DNA of 64,000 nt from Rhynchosporium graminicola (taxonomy: Eukaryota > Ascomycota > Leotiomycetes > Helotiales > Ploettnerulaceae), in NCBI GenBank assembly GCA_900074885.1, contig FJUW01000045.1, positions 62,001-126,000 of the forward strand, in the 5' to 3' direction. Shown piece after piece: positions 9,676 through 20,679 of this stretch. The position numbers were made by a program, and so were the translations under genes. Below the pieces are notes generated by a model, which was not told the origin of the DNA, ran no database searches, and was given only the letters and a program-made list of their open reading frames with translations. The first letter of the stretch is position 1; the number at the start of each line of letters is the position of its first letter.

Positions 9676-11576
9676 ATGACAGAAGAAGGTTTAAATGCTG
9701 CGTCGCCAACATTGTATCACCACAATGTCAACCCACCAGAACTACCTTTCCAGGCATTGGAGGATATTGATACTGGATTGTAAGTCCCAAATATCATTTC
9801 CTATCGAAACAGTTATAATAACAGAGGATTAAGCGACAAGGGGGACTCCCCACGGACTCGATTATGTTCCACAATCGAAAATCCAGATCTTTCCGCCGAT
9901 AGCGACCTACAGCCCCCAGCAATTGAATTCTTTGAGTCACTCCTTCTATCGGAAACTTCCACAATCAGAATCTTCTTGCACCAAAAGCGTTTAGATCTAT
10001 CACATATCGATCCTGAAGATATCGTAGGTTGGGACAATCTCGTCTCTCGGAAAGTGCCTTTTTTTCGAGAAGAAAGAGGAATTTATGTAGATGAGCTGAT
10101 CATGTTTGCCGCTAGCCCTAGGGGCGAGTTCCTCGATGTGGTTCAAGGAGCGAAGGAACTTGTCATGTTTACAGATATGCAGATCTGGCAGGGTGTGCAT
10201 ACGTGGATGGACTGGATCGCTGGTGATGGATTACAGCTGCATCGAGGGAGAAAGGAAGATATTCTGAAAGTTGGAAGATTTCTCGGTGCAAGCAAAGATT
10301 ATTTAGATGAGCTTGCGAGAACTTCCAAGTCGGTTGAGCTTGATGTTCCAGCTGACCAAGCTTCGGACGACGAATTTGCTGTAAGTTGTACGCTGGATGC
10401 GAAGGAAGTTTCGCTCCCAATCAGTATCCAGCAGCAAACAATCGTTGTTGGCAAACCATCATCTGCAATACCAGATAATATAGAAAAGATAGAGATGTAA
10501 GCAACTGCTTCTTTCGGAGGAAAAATGGCCTCTTTCAGCCACGAAACTAACTGATGTTAGCACTCCCAACCCCGATCCTCGACCGAGGGTCAGGATTTAC
10601 ATCAATTATGTCAAGACAGACAGACTATTCGACGATCCAGGCATGCTCCTTCATATTGAATTACCGGAAGATATACTCAGCAAACACTCCTCTCTCTTTC
10701 GTCAAGCATTGCTGAAGAAACGAGCAAACAAGTCAACTTTCGACCCTGACGACTCAATGTTATACGATACTCAGGCATCGCAGACACCAAAATCAAAGCC
10801 TCCTCCTAACCTAGTCATAAGCCTGGAAGAGATAATACTCAATCTGTGTGACCCGAGGCTGGAAAGGCAGAGATGGATTCGAGGAGATGAAAGGGTTGCT
10901 AGTATGAGACTCGTGAAACAGCTCCTTGCTAGGAACGTTGGAGAGCTTTGGGATGCTTTGAAGACTTGGTTTTGGTGGATAGTAGAAAGAGAGGTCGTAT
11001 TGTTCCCAGGCGAGAGAGCTCACGAAAATGCGTGGAACGTTGGATATTTCTTGGGTGCCACGGCAGCATACTTGGCGGAGCTCACAAGGTATGATTGCTG
11101 TAGTTTTCCTATTGCCAAGAGAACAATTATACTGACATTTACTGACCAGGAGTTCGCCGGATCGGAACAGTACATCTGTATCTAGCAGAGGGCGGAACGT
11201 CCCTTCTACGCCATCCAGTATCGGTGCCACGACGCAGCGAAAAGCTGCGAAAGCAAAAGGAAAGAAAGTTACCGGAGCCGAGTCAAAGGAACCTGAATCA
11301 TTTAAAGAGACAGATGCGCGCATAATACGAGATCTAGCTGCGGAAGCGCTCAAGCTGCGAACAGGTACGATATCGCAACAGTCACTTCCATCACCAAGTA
11401 TTCGCACTGCAGTTGAGACACAGAGTGGGGAATTGAATCATGAGCACAGCTTCTACAGAAGTCGATTTGGCAAAGAAGGCGGCCCACTCAAGGACACCAG
11501 ACCGGATGATGAAAATCTGGTCATTGAGGATGATTTTGTGGAGATGAAGAAAAGAAAATTGCAACGAGTCTGGTAA
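9676..11576 (+). CDS. Hypothetical protein with a duplicated domain, 576 aa
   Basis: Exons 9676-9779, 9825-10496, 10561-11088 and 11150-11576 close in frame. All three introns have GTAAG/GTATG donors and CAG/TAG acceptors. No known family was recognised. Two related domains are visible. The first (about residues 65-215) ends in VGRFLGASKDYLDELARTS; the second (about 265-445) ends in VGYFLGATAAYLAELTRSS. Each carries a Trp-rich helix just before (WQGVHTWMDWIAG versus WDALKTWFWWIVE). The C-terminal third is basic and Ser/Thr-rich (TTQRKAAKAKGKKVTG, KKRKLQRVW at the very end), resembling nuclear or nucleic-acid-associated tails. The duplication is seen directly; function is unknown. Confidence 0.75.
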
Positions 11577-11853
11577 TACGCATTCCTCCAACTCAATCCT
11601 GAAATTCGCAGATATCATTTGGTTTTGTATTACATAAGTCGAAAGGTGAAGTGGGTTTCTATGCCTGTCTCGTGCACAAGGTGTGAATATTTTTCAACAT
11701 CAGGATGTTACCGCCGTTCCTACCGAAGCTTGCAGGTTTCCCAAGAGTGACTAGCACTCAACCATAACTATATACAATATTGCGGCCAGCTATCAATATT
11801 TCATAAAGTGCCTGCCTGTTGTAGAGGATATCCGCCAAATGCGTTATTGATTC

Positions 11854-12830
11854 TCATGCAGAAGTGCCAACAAACACCTTCTCTATTTTTTTATCTGTGA
11901 GAGACGATAGCATGGTCGCAAATGCAAGGACAAATAGCATTACCATGGTTGATGTTACTTTCGGGCTCATGGTGGTGAGAGAAGGGATGAACTTTGGAAT
12001 CATCAGAACAGTGACTGCAATATAAACACTGAGGAGTATGGCGGCAACAGCAACACGTGGTCCGGAGAAGAAATACACTTATTTCTCCTCGGATCCTTGA
12101 CACAAGTCTTTCCATCTAGAAATAACTGATGCGATCCATAGCTTTCATGTGTGTATGATTATGGTTCTTCCTTGATGATTATGGAGAGGAAGTCCAAGAA
12201 GCAGTCCTGAAGTAATTTCGGTCCAGCCGTTCAAGCAAGACTTGATGAAGCCATCGAAACACCCACTTTCGCTTTTGGGAGACAGACGCATGAAGTCATC
12301 ATTGAGAAGTATGGAATTGTATTTTCCAGTCTCTAGAGGTATCTTGTTCCAGATCCAGTGGAAAATATTCATGTACTCGGCTTTGATGACTGTTGAAAGA
12401 TTCCGCATGGCGCTATCTTTTAGATCCATTCCTCTGCTGAGTATTAACCACGGGAAATCATTGACTATTTGCCATATAAAAGTCATAGATGTAAGGACAA
12501 GACGTGGATCAACGACTTATGGTATTCAGAGAGTTTAGACTTCGAGTTCTTGAGAAGGTCTTTCTGGGCAGGATCCCAGTTCTCCTTGAACTCATGATTT
12601 ATCTATAACGTATATCTGGCCCAGAATCATTTCCTGACTTGGAATTGGATTCGTCTAGTTCGTCTAGCTAGATCCTCTATCTTTATTACTTCGGCCTGCA
12701 AATGAAGCAAAATGCGGAAGCGAGCTGTTCCGAAATAGCAAGCTATGGCAAAGTTATCGCTGCCGTTTTGGAATGCTGCCAGCTGAGGCCAGACTTCTGT
12801 ATATTGTTCGCTTGCCTAAAAATTTGTCAT
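11854..12830 (-). pseudogene. Decayed DUF6594-family membrane protein gene
   Basis: On the minus strand several frames carry pieces in the order expected for DUF6594, a fungal family with an N-terminal helical region and C-terminal transmembrane helices. Near 12800-12700 is a WPQLAAFQNG...FGTARFRILLHLQAEV segment, matching the family's 'YPxLAxF...RFGxLxxRxLLxLQAEL' start. Near 12590-12500 is DLLKNSKSKLSEYHKSLI. At 12078-11854 are two hydrophobic helices and the typical end VFVGTS. Stops and frame changes separate the pieces (around 12655, 12610, 12500 and 12075), and no splice scheme joins them all cleanly. I call it a pseudogene; unusual introns remain possible at some breaks. Confidence 0.6.
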
Positions 12831-13396
12831 TTTCTGGTACTGTGAAGGGTTCGAGCTTGATTCCTCAATACAGGCCAGGTAGAAAAACGAAACCGACAGT
12901 TTTTCGCGATGATCCTGTGGTGTTCATTATCCATGATAGCAGGAATTGCAGGCTTTTTCAGTCCGTCGACTATAGTATATAAATCGCAGCTTCTATTCTT
13001 TGATCATGGAACCTGATATAAAAGACACGAAGTCGTTGGCTCTGGCTTTGGCCCTGGAGCTGTATTATGTGATACTTTGTTAGTGTCTTCTTGCTTCCAA
13101 GTTGATTCTTTACTTTTTTTATAAACTTCTATCTTTCGCTACTTCATTACGAAGATTCGCCATCAATATGCCGGTTCTTCTTCCTAAAAGTATGACCAGG
13201 GTCTATTCTTACATGATGGATTGAGGGTGCTCAGCAGCAAATCGCAACTCTTATGATGAGCAAGCTTGGCATAATGTACTCTATGGTAAATTAAATATTT
13301 TGTCATCAGGCTCGTCATTGCAAAGTAATGAACAGGTCCACGTTCGAGGCCTTCGAACTCATTACAAAGTCTTGACGTCTAACTCGGTGAACTTGT
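12831..13396. other. Intergenic, about 565 bp
   Basis: AT-rich spacer between the DUF6594 relic and the 3' end of the Zn2Cys6 gene. 'ctatagtatataaatcg' near 12970 looks TATA-like on the plus strand, but no plus-strand gene follows it. Confidence 0.35.
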
Positions 13397-15259
13397 CTAA
13401 GCAGGTGGTATACCATACATATCCTGCCCTCCAAATCCAAATCCGTCATAATCCAATTGACTCCAATCCACAGGACCTGCCGGCCCAAACTCCAACAACC
13501 CAGATTGCATCACCACGGGGTTCTCCATATTCTTGAGTGTATCCTCCGCCCTCAGGAAATCACAATTGAAAACCCACTCCTTGATCTTCCTACTACTCTG
13601 CTGTAATCCCTTCCCTCCCATATGTTCAGGATCAAGTTCGCAGATTTTGTCACCGATCTCGCCTATTTTCTGCAAATAATGCTCGACTTGTAAGCTCTCT
13701 GCGGAAATGAAAGCGCCGTATGTGTTTCCGGAAGCTGTGACTGCGACGTAGAGTTTGATGAGCAGCCATTGTGCGTAGAAGGCTTTAGCGGTGAATGTTA
13801 CGATGGGCGCGAATGCCATGTCTCTATAGTCGAGAGCGAGGACAGCGTTTAAGGCTGTATGACAAGCGTCGCGGAGACCGTAAAGGAAAGGAATGTGATC
13901 TGCCGTCACTACTGGTGCGGGGAAATCTGTAAGGGACAATCGCTCAGCGACATAAGGCGCAGCAAAAGAGGCTTTATTAGTCGGTGTATGAAGGATGCAT
14001 TCGTGTAAGTAGAGCGTCGCTATATTTTCATACATACGTAAAGCAGGTGTACTATTCGAGGAGAAGAGTTGAGCTTTCCGATCGATTATTAGGTTTTGTA
14101 TGCGTCGGATTTGAGTGTGGTTTGTTACTTCTAGAACGGAGAGGGATGTGCTGTAATTTGCTTCGAAGGCGATTTGTTCGCAGAGGCGCTCAGCACGGAG
14201 GAATTGGCAGAGTAAACCATCGTTGGGGAGGGAGTCTCGCCCGTATTCAAGCGATGAAAGCTTGAGTTCCATGTCGACGCTCCATGGAATTTTTGGTGGG
14301 AAGCGCATACAACTTCCAAGACTGGAAGCGAGAAGGTAACAAAGATTCCAAGTTCGCCATGCTTCAGCTGAATTAATCTTGTCGTTAGATTCCAGTGAAG
14401 CGATGCCTAATGCACTTTCCGAGCTAGAAATGGCTAGTTCTTCTGCTAGCTCAAGGGCAGTGTTGAGGCTTCTATCGATGGCGACATGTACTTGATTCCT
14501 GGGTGGGCGGTACCAGAATGAAATCATCAAAACTGCTTGGAGGAGTTCAATGGATCTGTAGATGTCAGTTCTTGTCAACATACAAGATCGCATCCGAACA
14601 TACTTCTCTTGTTTCGCGACCATATCTGGGGCAACAAGTTTGACAGCAATGTTGGTAATGGCGTCTTGCTCGTCCGCGGAAAGCACACCAGGAGAAGCCG
14701 CAAATATAATGGCTTGCAGCAACATAGGATGTTGGTCTCGCAATACATCATATCCATGTCTGATATCAAAGGGAAAGACAGGCTGCATCTCATTCTGGTA
14801 CTTATCCAATAGTAGTCTCTGTATTTCTTCCAAAACCACGTAATCCATATCAAAACTGCCAACACCATCTGCTTCAGGTGATGCATTCTCCAGCCTCCTC
14901 TTTTTGGACCCTCTACCGCCAGATGCTGCTGCCTTCGTGCCACTGCTACTCGTCTCCTCAGAATTCACGGTCGTCGCCGGCGACGTACCGCCCCCACTTC
15001 TGCTCTCGTTCCCAGTACCAGCATCACTTGCAGAGTCCCCAAGTTCTTGGACTCTCAACAGCCTCGTCATCTCCTCCAATTTGGCTTCCAGTTCAGCAAT
15101 CCGATCTTTCTTTTTCACTGGCGCAGTAACCGAGCACGTTTTTCCAAGACGAAGACATCGTTCGCAAGGAGGGAGACTATCTTTTGATGTTCCAAGCTCG
15201 CACTTAATTTTTATGCTGTGACAGGTGTCACAGGCACGTCCCCGGCGTGCAGTTGACAT
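13397..15259 (-). CDS. Zn(II)2Cys6 fungal transcription factor, 620 aa
   Basis: An intronless 620-aa frame starting at the ATG at 15259. The six cysteines of the binuclear zinc cluster are C10, C13, C20, C32, C35 and C42 (start: RGRACDTCHSIKIKC). A basic linker and a short coiled coil (KKKDRIAELEAKLEEMTRLL) follow, the usual DNA-binding and dimerisation unit recognising CGG half-sites. The remainder is helical, as in the fungal-specific regulatory domain. The finger and linker resemble regulators annotated as War1-like in aspergilli (weak-acid response), but I cannot claim orthology. It lies 0.8 kb downstream of, and on the same strand as, a DHA2 transporter, its likely target. Nucleus. Confidence 0.88.
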   Translation of the reverse strand: MSTARRGRACDTCHSIKIKCELGTSKDSLPPCERCLRLGKTCSVTAPVKKKDRIAELEAKLEEMTRLLRVQELGDSASDAGTGNESRSGGGTSPATTVNSEETSSSGTKAAASGGRGSKKRRLENASPEADGVGSFDMDYVVLEEIQRLLLDKYQNEMQPVFPFDIRHGYDVLRDQHPMLLQAIIFAASPGVLSADEQDAITNIAVKLVAPDMVAKQEKYVRMRSCMLTRTDIYRSIELLQAVLMISFWYRPPRNQVHVAIDRSLNTALELAEELAISSSESALGIASLESNDKINSAEAWRTWNLCYLLASSLGSCMRFPPKIPWSVDMELKLSSLEYGRDSLPNDGLLCQFLRAERLCEQIAFEANYSTSLSVLEVTNHTQIRRIQNLIIDRKAQLFSSNSTPALRMYENIATLYLHECILHTPTNKASFAAPYVAERLSLTDFPAPVVTADHIPFLYGLRDACHTALNAVLALDYRDMAFAPIVTFTAKAFYAQWLLIKLYVAVTASGNTYGAFISAESLQVEHYLQKIGEIGDKICELDPEHMGGKGLQQSSRKIKEWVFNCDFLRAEDTLKNMENPVVMQSGLLEFGPAGPVDWSQLDYDGFGFGGQDMYGIPPA

Positions 15260-16046
15260 TGTTTATGCTTTGTTGGCAATGTTTTCATTCGGTTGAATTA
15301 GGCCGGTTCAGAGAGGGATTTGAGTTTTGGGAAAGCTGGACTGAGAGGAAGGGTGCTGATTGGATGGAGATGAGGCTCGCAGCCGAGATGCTTGATGGCC
15401 ACGTGACTGAATGATGATGTCATTGAGGCTTTGAACGGGAAGAAGTGATGGTACCTGTGAAAGCTTTAACGGGATCGTGGGCGAGGAGTCATTTTGAAAG
15501 ATACAAGATGTTGAGGACTCACACAGCATCTGTATCACAGCTGAGCCTCGTCCACAAACATACCGCCGAAGCTTGGTACTGTCCAATAGATTCGGAAGTT
15601 GCGCTACAAATACGGTATAGCTGGAACCCACTTCTTCGTAATGTAAGCAGTATAATTAACGCTTCACTACTTCTGATGAACGATTCGTGGAAGATTTCAA
15701 CAATAGAATGTTCTAGACCTATCACGGTGAAAAGTGAACAATCAAAACAATTAAGCGAAGTTGTACTTGGTGGGTTTTGCCGAGACTCCCAATGTCCCGC
15801 GCCGTGCCAGCGGCACTGCAACTTTCAAGGAAGATAGACAGCTTGTACGAGGCAACCTATCATAAAGGACGTCGCTTATGTATGTTTTGTGCTTAGCGGT
15901 CTAGACCATTCTTACTAACTTTTTCTCTATTAATCCTTCGATGGAATACTTGCAGTGAGTGGTAGAGTTGGCATTAATAGTAAATTATATCTTATCTTGC
16001 ACTAGATACCGACGATCCAGAATCAGTGACTTGGCATGTAGCGGGC
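15260..16046. promoter_or_regulatory. Promoter region of the Zn2Cys6 gene and 3' flank of the transporter
   Basis: About 790 bp holds the upstream region of the regulator and the terminator side of the transporter. It contains an inverted repeat gtgcc-agc-ggcac at 15804-15816 within a GC-rich patch in otherwise AT-rich DNA. That is a plausible regulatory site but not a proven one. No coding signal was accepted. Confidence 0.35.
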
Positions 16047-18340
16047 TCAAGACTTCTCAGCATCAGCCGCAGATTTCTCATTCTCACAAGAATCCAAAGT
16101 AGCAGGAGTGGCCTCAACGTCCTTCTTTCCGTCCTTCTTCTCCTTCTTGACGCTCTTCCACTCCACGATCAAGCTCGCCGGCAAAGTAACAGCTGCCAGA
16201 ACCAGCGAAACCAAGAAAGTCCCCACCAAAGCCTTATTGTACAGCCCCAAAATGTGCTGGACTTTTTTCTCATCCCCGCCCAGCGCCCTGTTCGCATTCG
16301 CTACCAATGTCGTTGCACCACTATTCTCAATTAAATCCAGATCCAAACCGGGCAATAGCCCCCTCATCTTCTCTCTCAATGTCTTCTCGAAAATGTTCTG
16401 ACAAATAGCCACTGCTATCGATCCTCCAAGAGAGCGTACTAGTATACCGAGGCTAGTAGCAGCGGGGATCTGCGAGTCTGGAAGCACGGTTTGGATAGCT
16501 ATATTGCATTGTTCGAGAGACATACCGAGACCGGCTCCGGTAATGATCTGGAAGCCGATCCATGCTTCTGTGGAGGAGGAGGGTTTGAGTGTGTAGAGTA
16601 GGCCGATACCGATGCACGTTATCGTTGATCCGAGAATGAGTAAGGGTGTGTAATATCCGAAAAGAACGACTAGACCCCCCGATCCTACGGAGACGATTAT
16701 CAAGCTCAGGATCAAGGGAAGAGTGTTTATTCCCGATTGGACAGCGTTGTCGGAGCGGATAGCTTGAAACCTGAAGTGTTATGTCAGCATAGTAGAGAGG
16801 ATGTGAAAAGTGTTCGTTTATTGCTCAATGGAGAATATGGAGGGAAGAGTACGGACCAGATGGGCAAGTAGTACACAACACCAGTAAATGCTGCCGCGGC
16901 AAACATCGTAAAGACACACGCCCCAACCACAGTCCTCTGCTTCAAGATACTGATCGGGACCGTCGCATCGTCACCTAGTCTCATCTGCACCACAACCCAC
17001 GCCACAAACAAGACGCCGAATACGGTCAGTGTGACGATTACTCGTCCACTGCTCCAAGGGTACTTTCCACCCGCCCATTGCAAAGCGAGAAGAAGGCAAA
17101 GTATGGACGGGATGAAGATAGCTGTGCCAATAGGGTCGAACTTCATAACAATCTGCCAGTAAGTGCTGGTTTTGGACATGGAGGATGAGCGGCTGAGTGT
17201 AGCAGGCAGAAAGATGAAGACGATGGCTAAAGTCAGAGCCCCGATTGGAAGGTTGACTGCGCATGATTAGCTAAGTCTTTCAAGATCTGATCCGAACAAG
17301 GATCGACAAAATGAAAGCTAGGGAGTACGAATGGTTTTCGAGGAACACATTAAGCTATGAAAGCTTAGAGAGAAAGGCAAAAAGGAAGTAGAACACTTCG
17401 ATGCACTCGTTAGGACCCCGTGGCACTCCGCGTAAGTTTCAAATGGAGAGGTCGCGTTTCTACATCTTTGCTATTTAATGAGATAAATCTTACCGTAAAA
17501 GCACCATCTCCAAGACACTCGGGTTGTAAAAGCTCCACCTGAAAAAACAAATTAGCTCATTTCTTGGTAAAAGTTGGAGCTTATATACCAATCAGTGGTC
17601 CAACGACCGAAGCAATGCCAAAGGTACCGCCAATGACACCGGTATACAGAGCACGTTTACTCAATGGTACACTTTCTGCAATGATAATGAAACATCCGCT
17701 GAAAATCCCACCACCACCAAGACCTGTGCAATACAGTTAGCCATGAATTATAGACTGAAGTTGAGCCCCTGAGAGTCCCTTTGGGCATACACAGCAGGTC
17801 AAGAAGAAAATAAGGTATTTGAAACTCACCAGCAACTGCCCTTCCGATTATCAAAGCCATCGATGTCGGCGCCGCACCACTCACCATGCTTCCCACTTCA
17901 AAGACCGCAATAGCAGTCAAGAACACCCATTTCGAATTGAAGAGCGTGTAAGCTCTTCCCCACGGAAGTTGAAATGCACAGGTGGCGAGCAGAAAAGAGG
18001 AGCTGTACCATGCGATGTCTTTAAGACTGTTGAAGTCTTTGGTGATGGATGGGATGGCGGTTGCAAGAATGGTGCCATCGAGAGCAACAAGAAAGGTCGT
18101 TGCGCAGAGGGCGGTGAATATGAGGAGGAGCTGAATTCCAGTGGGGTATTTGGAGAGATCTTCTGATTTGGCTTCCTTTTCGGATACGTTTGCCTGAGAT
18201 ACCTCTCCGAAGGTTGGCAGCACCTTGTGATCTCTTGCTGAGCCATCATTATCCTCAGCCATAATGCTTGGTGCTTTGGGTTTTGAGGACGAATCTTTTC
18301 TGCCGTTTTGTTCCATACTAAGTGACGTCGAGCTTTCCAT
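16047..18340 (-). CDS. MFS drug:H+ antiporter, DHA2 (14-TM) family, 604 aa
   Basis: A plasma-membrane or vacuolar exporter driven by the proton gradient; the substrate is unknown (toxins, drugs or weak acids are typical). Exons 18340-17830, 17723-17589, 17538-17494, 17256-16857 and 16770-16047 close in frame. An acidic cytosolic N-terminus of about 65 residues leads into TM1 with LDGTILATAIPS (residues 87-98), the DHA2 'LDxTIV' motif. Later come WGRAYTLF (motif A region), GTFGIASVVGPLIGG (antiporter motif C), WRWCFY/NLPIG, and about 14 hydrophobic helices overall. The C-terminus is a Lys/Glu tail. The 237-nt intron before exon 4 is longer than its neighbours. It is adjacent to the Zn2Cys6 gene on the same strand. 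Confidence 0.9.
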
Positions 18341-19275
18341 GGTTGTATCGCTGTCTCCTGAGTTTCTTCGTAGAATTTACTACAAGTCTGAAAAGTTTTC
18401 CTCGTCCGAATCAATGACCAGAGTCTCCTCGTCTCAGCAATCAGATTCAAAGTCCTGCGAGTGCGTAAATCGTTTCATACATTCCTCACTGTTCTTGATC
18501 TCCGTAAATAGCCTGAACATCAAGCACTGAAAATGGAAAAACCCCAGAGAGTGCGCAATCCATTCTCTTGTACTTGAATCCATCGGTAAAAATCCGCCGT
18601 GCGACTCCTTGAAACTTAGACGAAAGGCAAATTCAAAACAAGTGGACACGATCTTTTCCAATTTGTAGGCCTTTGCGCGTTCATTATATCCAAATTCCGG
18701 CCAAAAGGTCGCCGTATCGCCAATACGGCGAATTTTGGCCGCACTGTCTCCAGAACCTGCATTTGGCGAGCTGGGGCGCGCAATTGCGGCGCGTAAAGTG
18801 GATAATTACAATCTTTCATTTCAGAATACTGCTATGACTGGTCTGATGCTTACCTGAGCTGGGACTTCGCATGCCAGATCTTACAGATCATCATTTGCGG
18901 TGTGATAGGGCATTTCTTCGCCGAGAGAGAATGACACTCCCTCATGGTTGTAAATGATGAGTGGTGGATGATCGGCTTGGCATTCTAACACGTGACTCTA
19001 CAGGTTCTGGGCAGCTTTGAGACTTGCAGGTGTTGTTGGCCTCATTTCTTTGGAGACTTGAATCTTGTCTAGGATCACATTTTCAGATGTCAATGTGAAT
19101 ATTAAGTTTTCGCTGACGTGAAGACGACCGAAAGGAAACCAATAAATGCCTCTGCATACCCATTTATGATCAAGGAGCCTTGAAGGAGGATGGTAAGCGA
19201 GGCTCGAACACAACAACTACGCCAACGAACCTTTGATTATTGGTAGAATTATTTTCTACCGCGAGAATCGATAAC
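18341..19275. other. Intergenic upstream of the MFS gene, with strong inverted repeats
   Basis: Likely contains the transporter promoter. The stretch holds a 20-bp-arm hairpin (18698-18741, listed separately) and the perfect 10-bp palindrome cgcaattgcg at 18779-18788 within a GC-rich patch. No protein-like frame was accepted here. Confidence 0.4.
18698..18741. repeat. Near-perfect inverted repeat, 20-bp arms, 4-nt loop
   Basis: Arm 1 (18698-18717) reads cggccaaaaggtcgccgtat. Arm 2 (18722-18741) is its reverse complement apart from a two-base gg/tt mismatch, with loop cgcc. It could form a stable hairpin in DNA or RNA, or be a binding site for a dimeric factor (each arm holds cggcc and cgccgtat). 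It could also be a vestige of a miniature transposon end. It lies about 360 bp upstream of the transporter start codon. Confidence 0.7.
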
Positions 19276-19413
19276 ATGGAGGGTCGCGATGGGAACCAAG
19301 AGATCTCGGACCATAATATCACGCCCGGGCTACTGAGCAGCATGGACTATTTCGAGAAAGTGTTGAAACTTCTTATGGAAGAACACTATATCCCCCAACC
19401 AAAAGAATCATAG
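19276..19413 (+). CDS. Possible small protein, 45 aa
   Basis: An ATG frame of 46 codons that is protein-like and amphipathic towards its end (MDYFEKVLKLLMEEHYIPQP). No family was recognised and no splice sites link it to neighbours. It could be a genuine small protein, an isolated exon, or chance. Confidence 0.22.
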   Translation: MEGRDGNQEISDHNITPGLLSSMDYFEKVLKLLMEEHYIPQPKES

Positions 19414-19599
19414 CGCTATACTGAAAATCACTCTTGGTTACATCCACAATCGAGAATGCCACTATCTTGGGCGTCCTGTTCCTCACTTTGTTCGTTACTT
19501 TATTCCCCCTCAACTGCTTCAAACGACATACTCAACAACATTATCACCATTATTCAGCTCCCAAGATTGCTCTGATCATGGCTCAAGTCCGGTTTTCTA

Positions 19600-20200
19600 T
19601 CAATTAGCTCTTGGGCCTATATCCCCGAGAAATAATAAACGAGTGTAGCTTGATCTTTTTTTGAACATCTCCTGTGTAGGTTTCTGTTGAGCGACTGACT
19701 TTTTGATGCCTCCGAGAACAGCGGCGTCGAACTTTGCAATACGCACATACGCTCGAAAAGTAGATACGGTTGCGTAAGCCAAGTTGACCCAGCCTATGCG
19801 CGCTGATTCTGTAGCGTTGACTTGTGCGGATGAGAGCAAGTACCTAGGACCTATATTAGTCATGTGAATAGTCAAAAGAGATGAAATGAATCCAAGTTGT
19901 TTTCTGAAAAAGGAAGTGACTTACTCCAGCATCCTGGCCGCTTCCATAGCCTATAAAAGCCACTGCAAAGCACCTACATGAATTAATCTCAGCGCCATGT
20001 CCGGCGTAACGAAAATAGCCTCACGTCCTGCAAAGCGTATTTTCATATGCATAGTATGCTCGTCGCCGGTACCCCACGCTCTACCATTGAACTCAAACTT
20101 ACTAAGCCTGTATCACGACTTTATCGTTCTCGGGAGCCTCGAACTGTCATCGAGGGCATACCTGAAAGAACGACAGCAGAGAAGGCACCGATTTGGAGTC
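19600..20200 (-). pseudogene. Decayed enoyl-CoA hydratase/isomerase gene
   Basis: Minus-strand segments in family order: about 20115-20000 holds FNGRAWGTGDEHTMHM and RFAGREAIFVTPDMAL, matching the crotonase 'GxARGxGxE...RFAxREAxF' active-site region. About 19940-19921 holds AMEAARMLE. At 19875-19600 lies the C-terminal helix region (ESARIGWVNLAYATVSTFRAYV ... KKSVAQQKP). In-frame stops occur within the segment near 20105, 19955 and 19921, and frame changes separate the blocks, so no intact product is possible. Intact relatives hydrate enoyl-CoA in beta-oxidation or related pathways. The order and spacing of motifs are the evidence; the degree of decay suggests an old loss. Confidence 0.6.
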
Positions 20201-20679
20201 TTTTAAGCATTTATCACCAACCAAATCCGAAAAAAAAAAAGAGAACATACAACAGATGATGGTCGGTCGACAATGATCAGATCGATTTGGAAATAACAGC
20301 GTTTCTGTCAGCTCATTTCAACCCAACGGCATCCGACTTCGCATCCTCAAGCTTTCGTGACGGGATGTTGCTTGCAGCCTGATGAAGATAATTTATGTGC
20401 TCTAAACAACTGAAAGAAGTAACACCAATCAAAACCTTCTTCAGTCCCTTATGAATGATTGAAAATCGGCTGCTTCTTGTATTCTAACTTCACAAGAATA
20501 TCATCTTCTCTGGTTTGTTTTTGCAAAGATAGGTGAGAAATAACGAAGACGCTATCTGAAGCGAGTCAACACCGCAAAGGTAACCACAAACCCCACTATC
20601 ATAAACGTTTACCCATCGAAACCATCAGTCTTGTTTTGTGACGCAGATTATCAGAGAAATCCTCACGAAATCGACAAAC
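20201..20679. other. Intergenic, about 480 bp
   Basis: Contains a run of 11 A (about 20230-20240). No gene or further relic was recognised. Confidence 0.35.
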
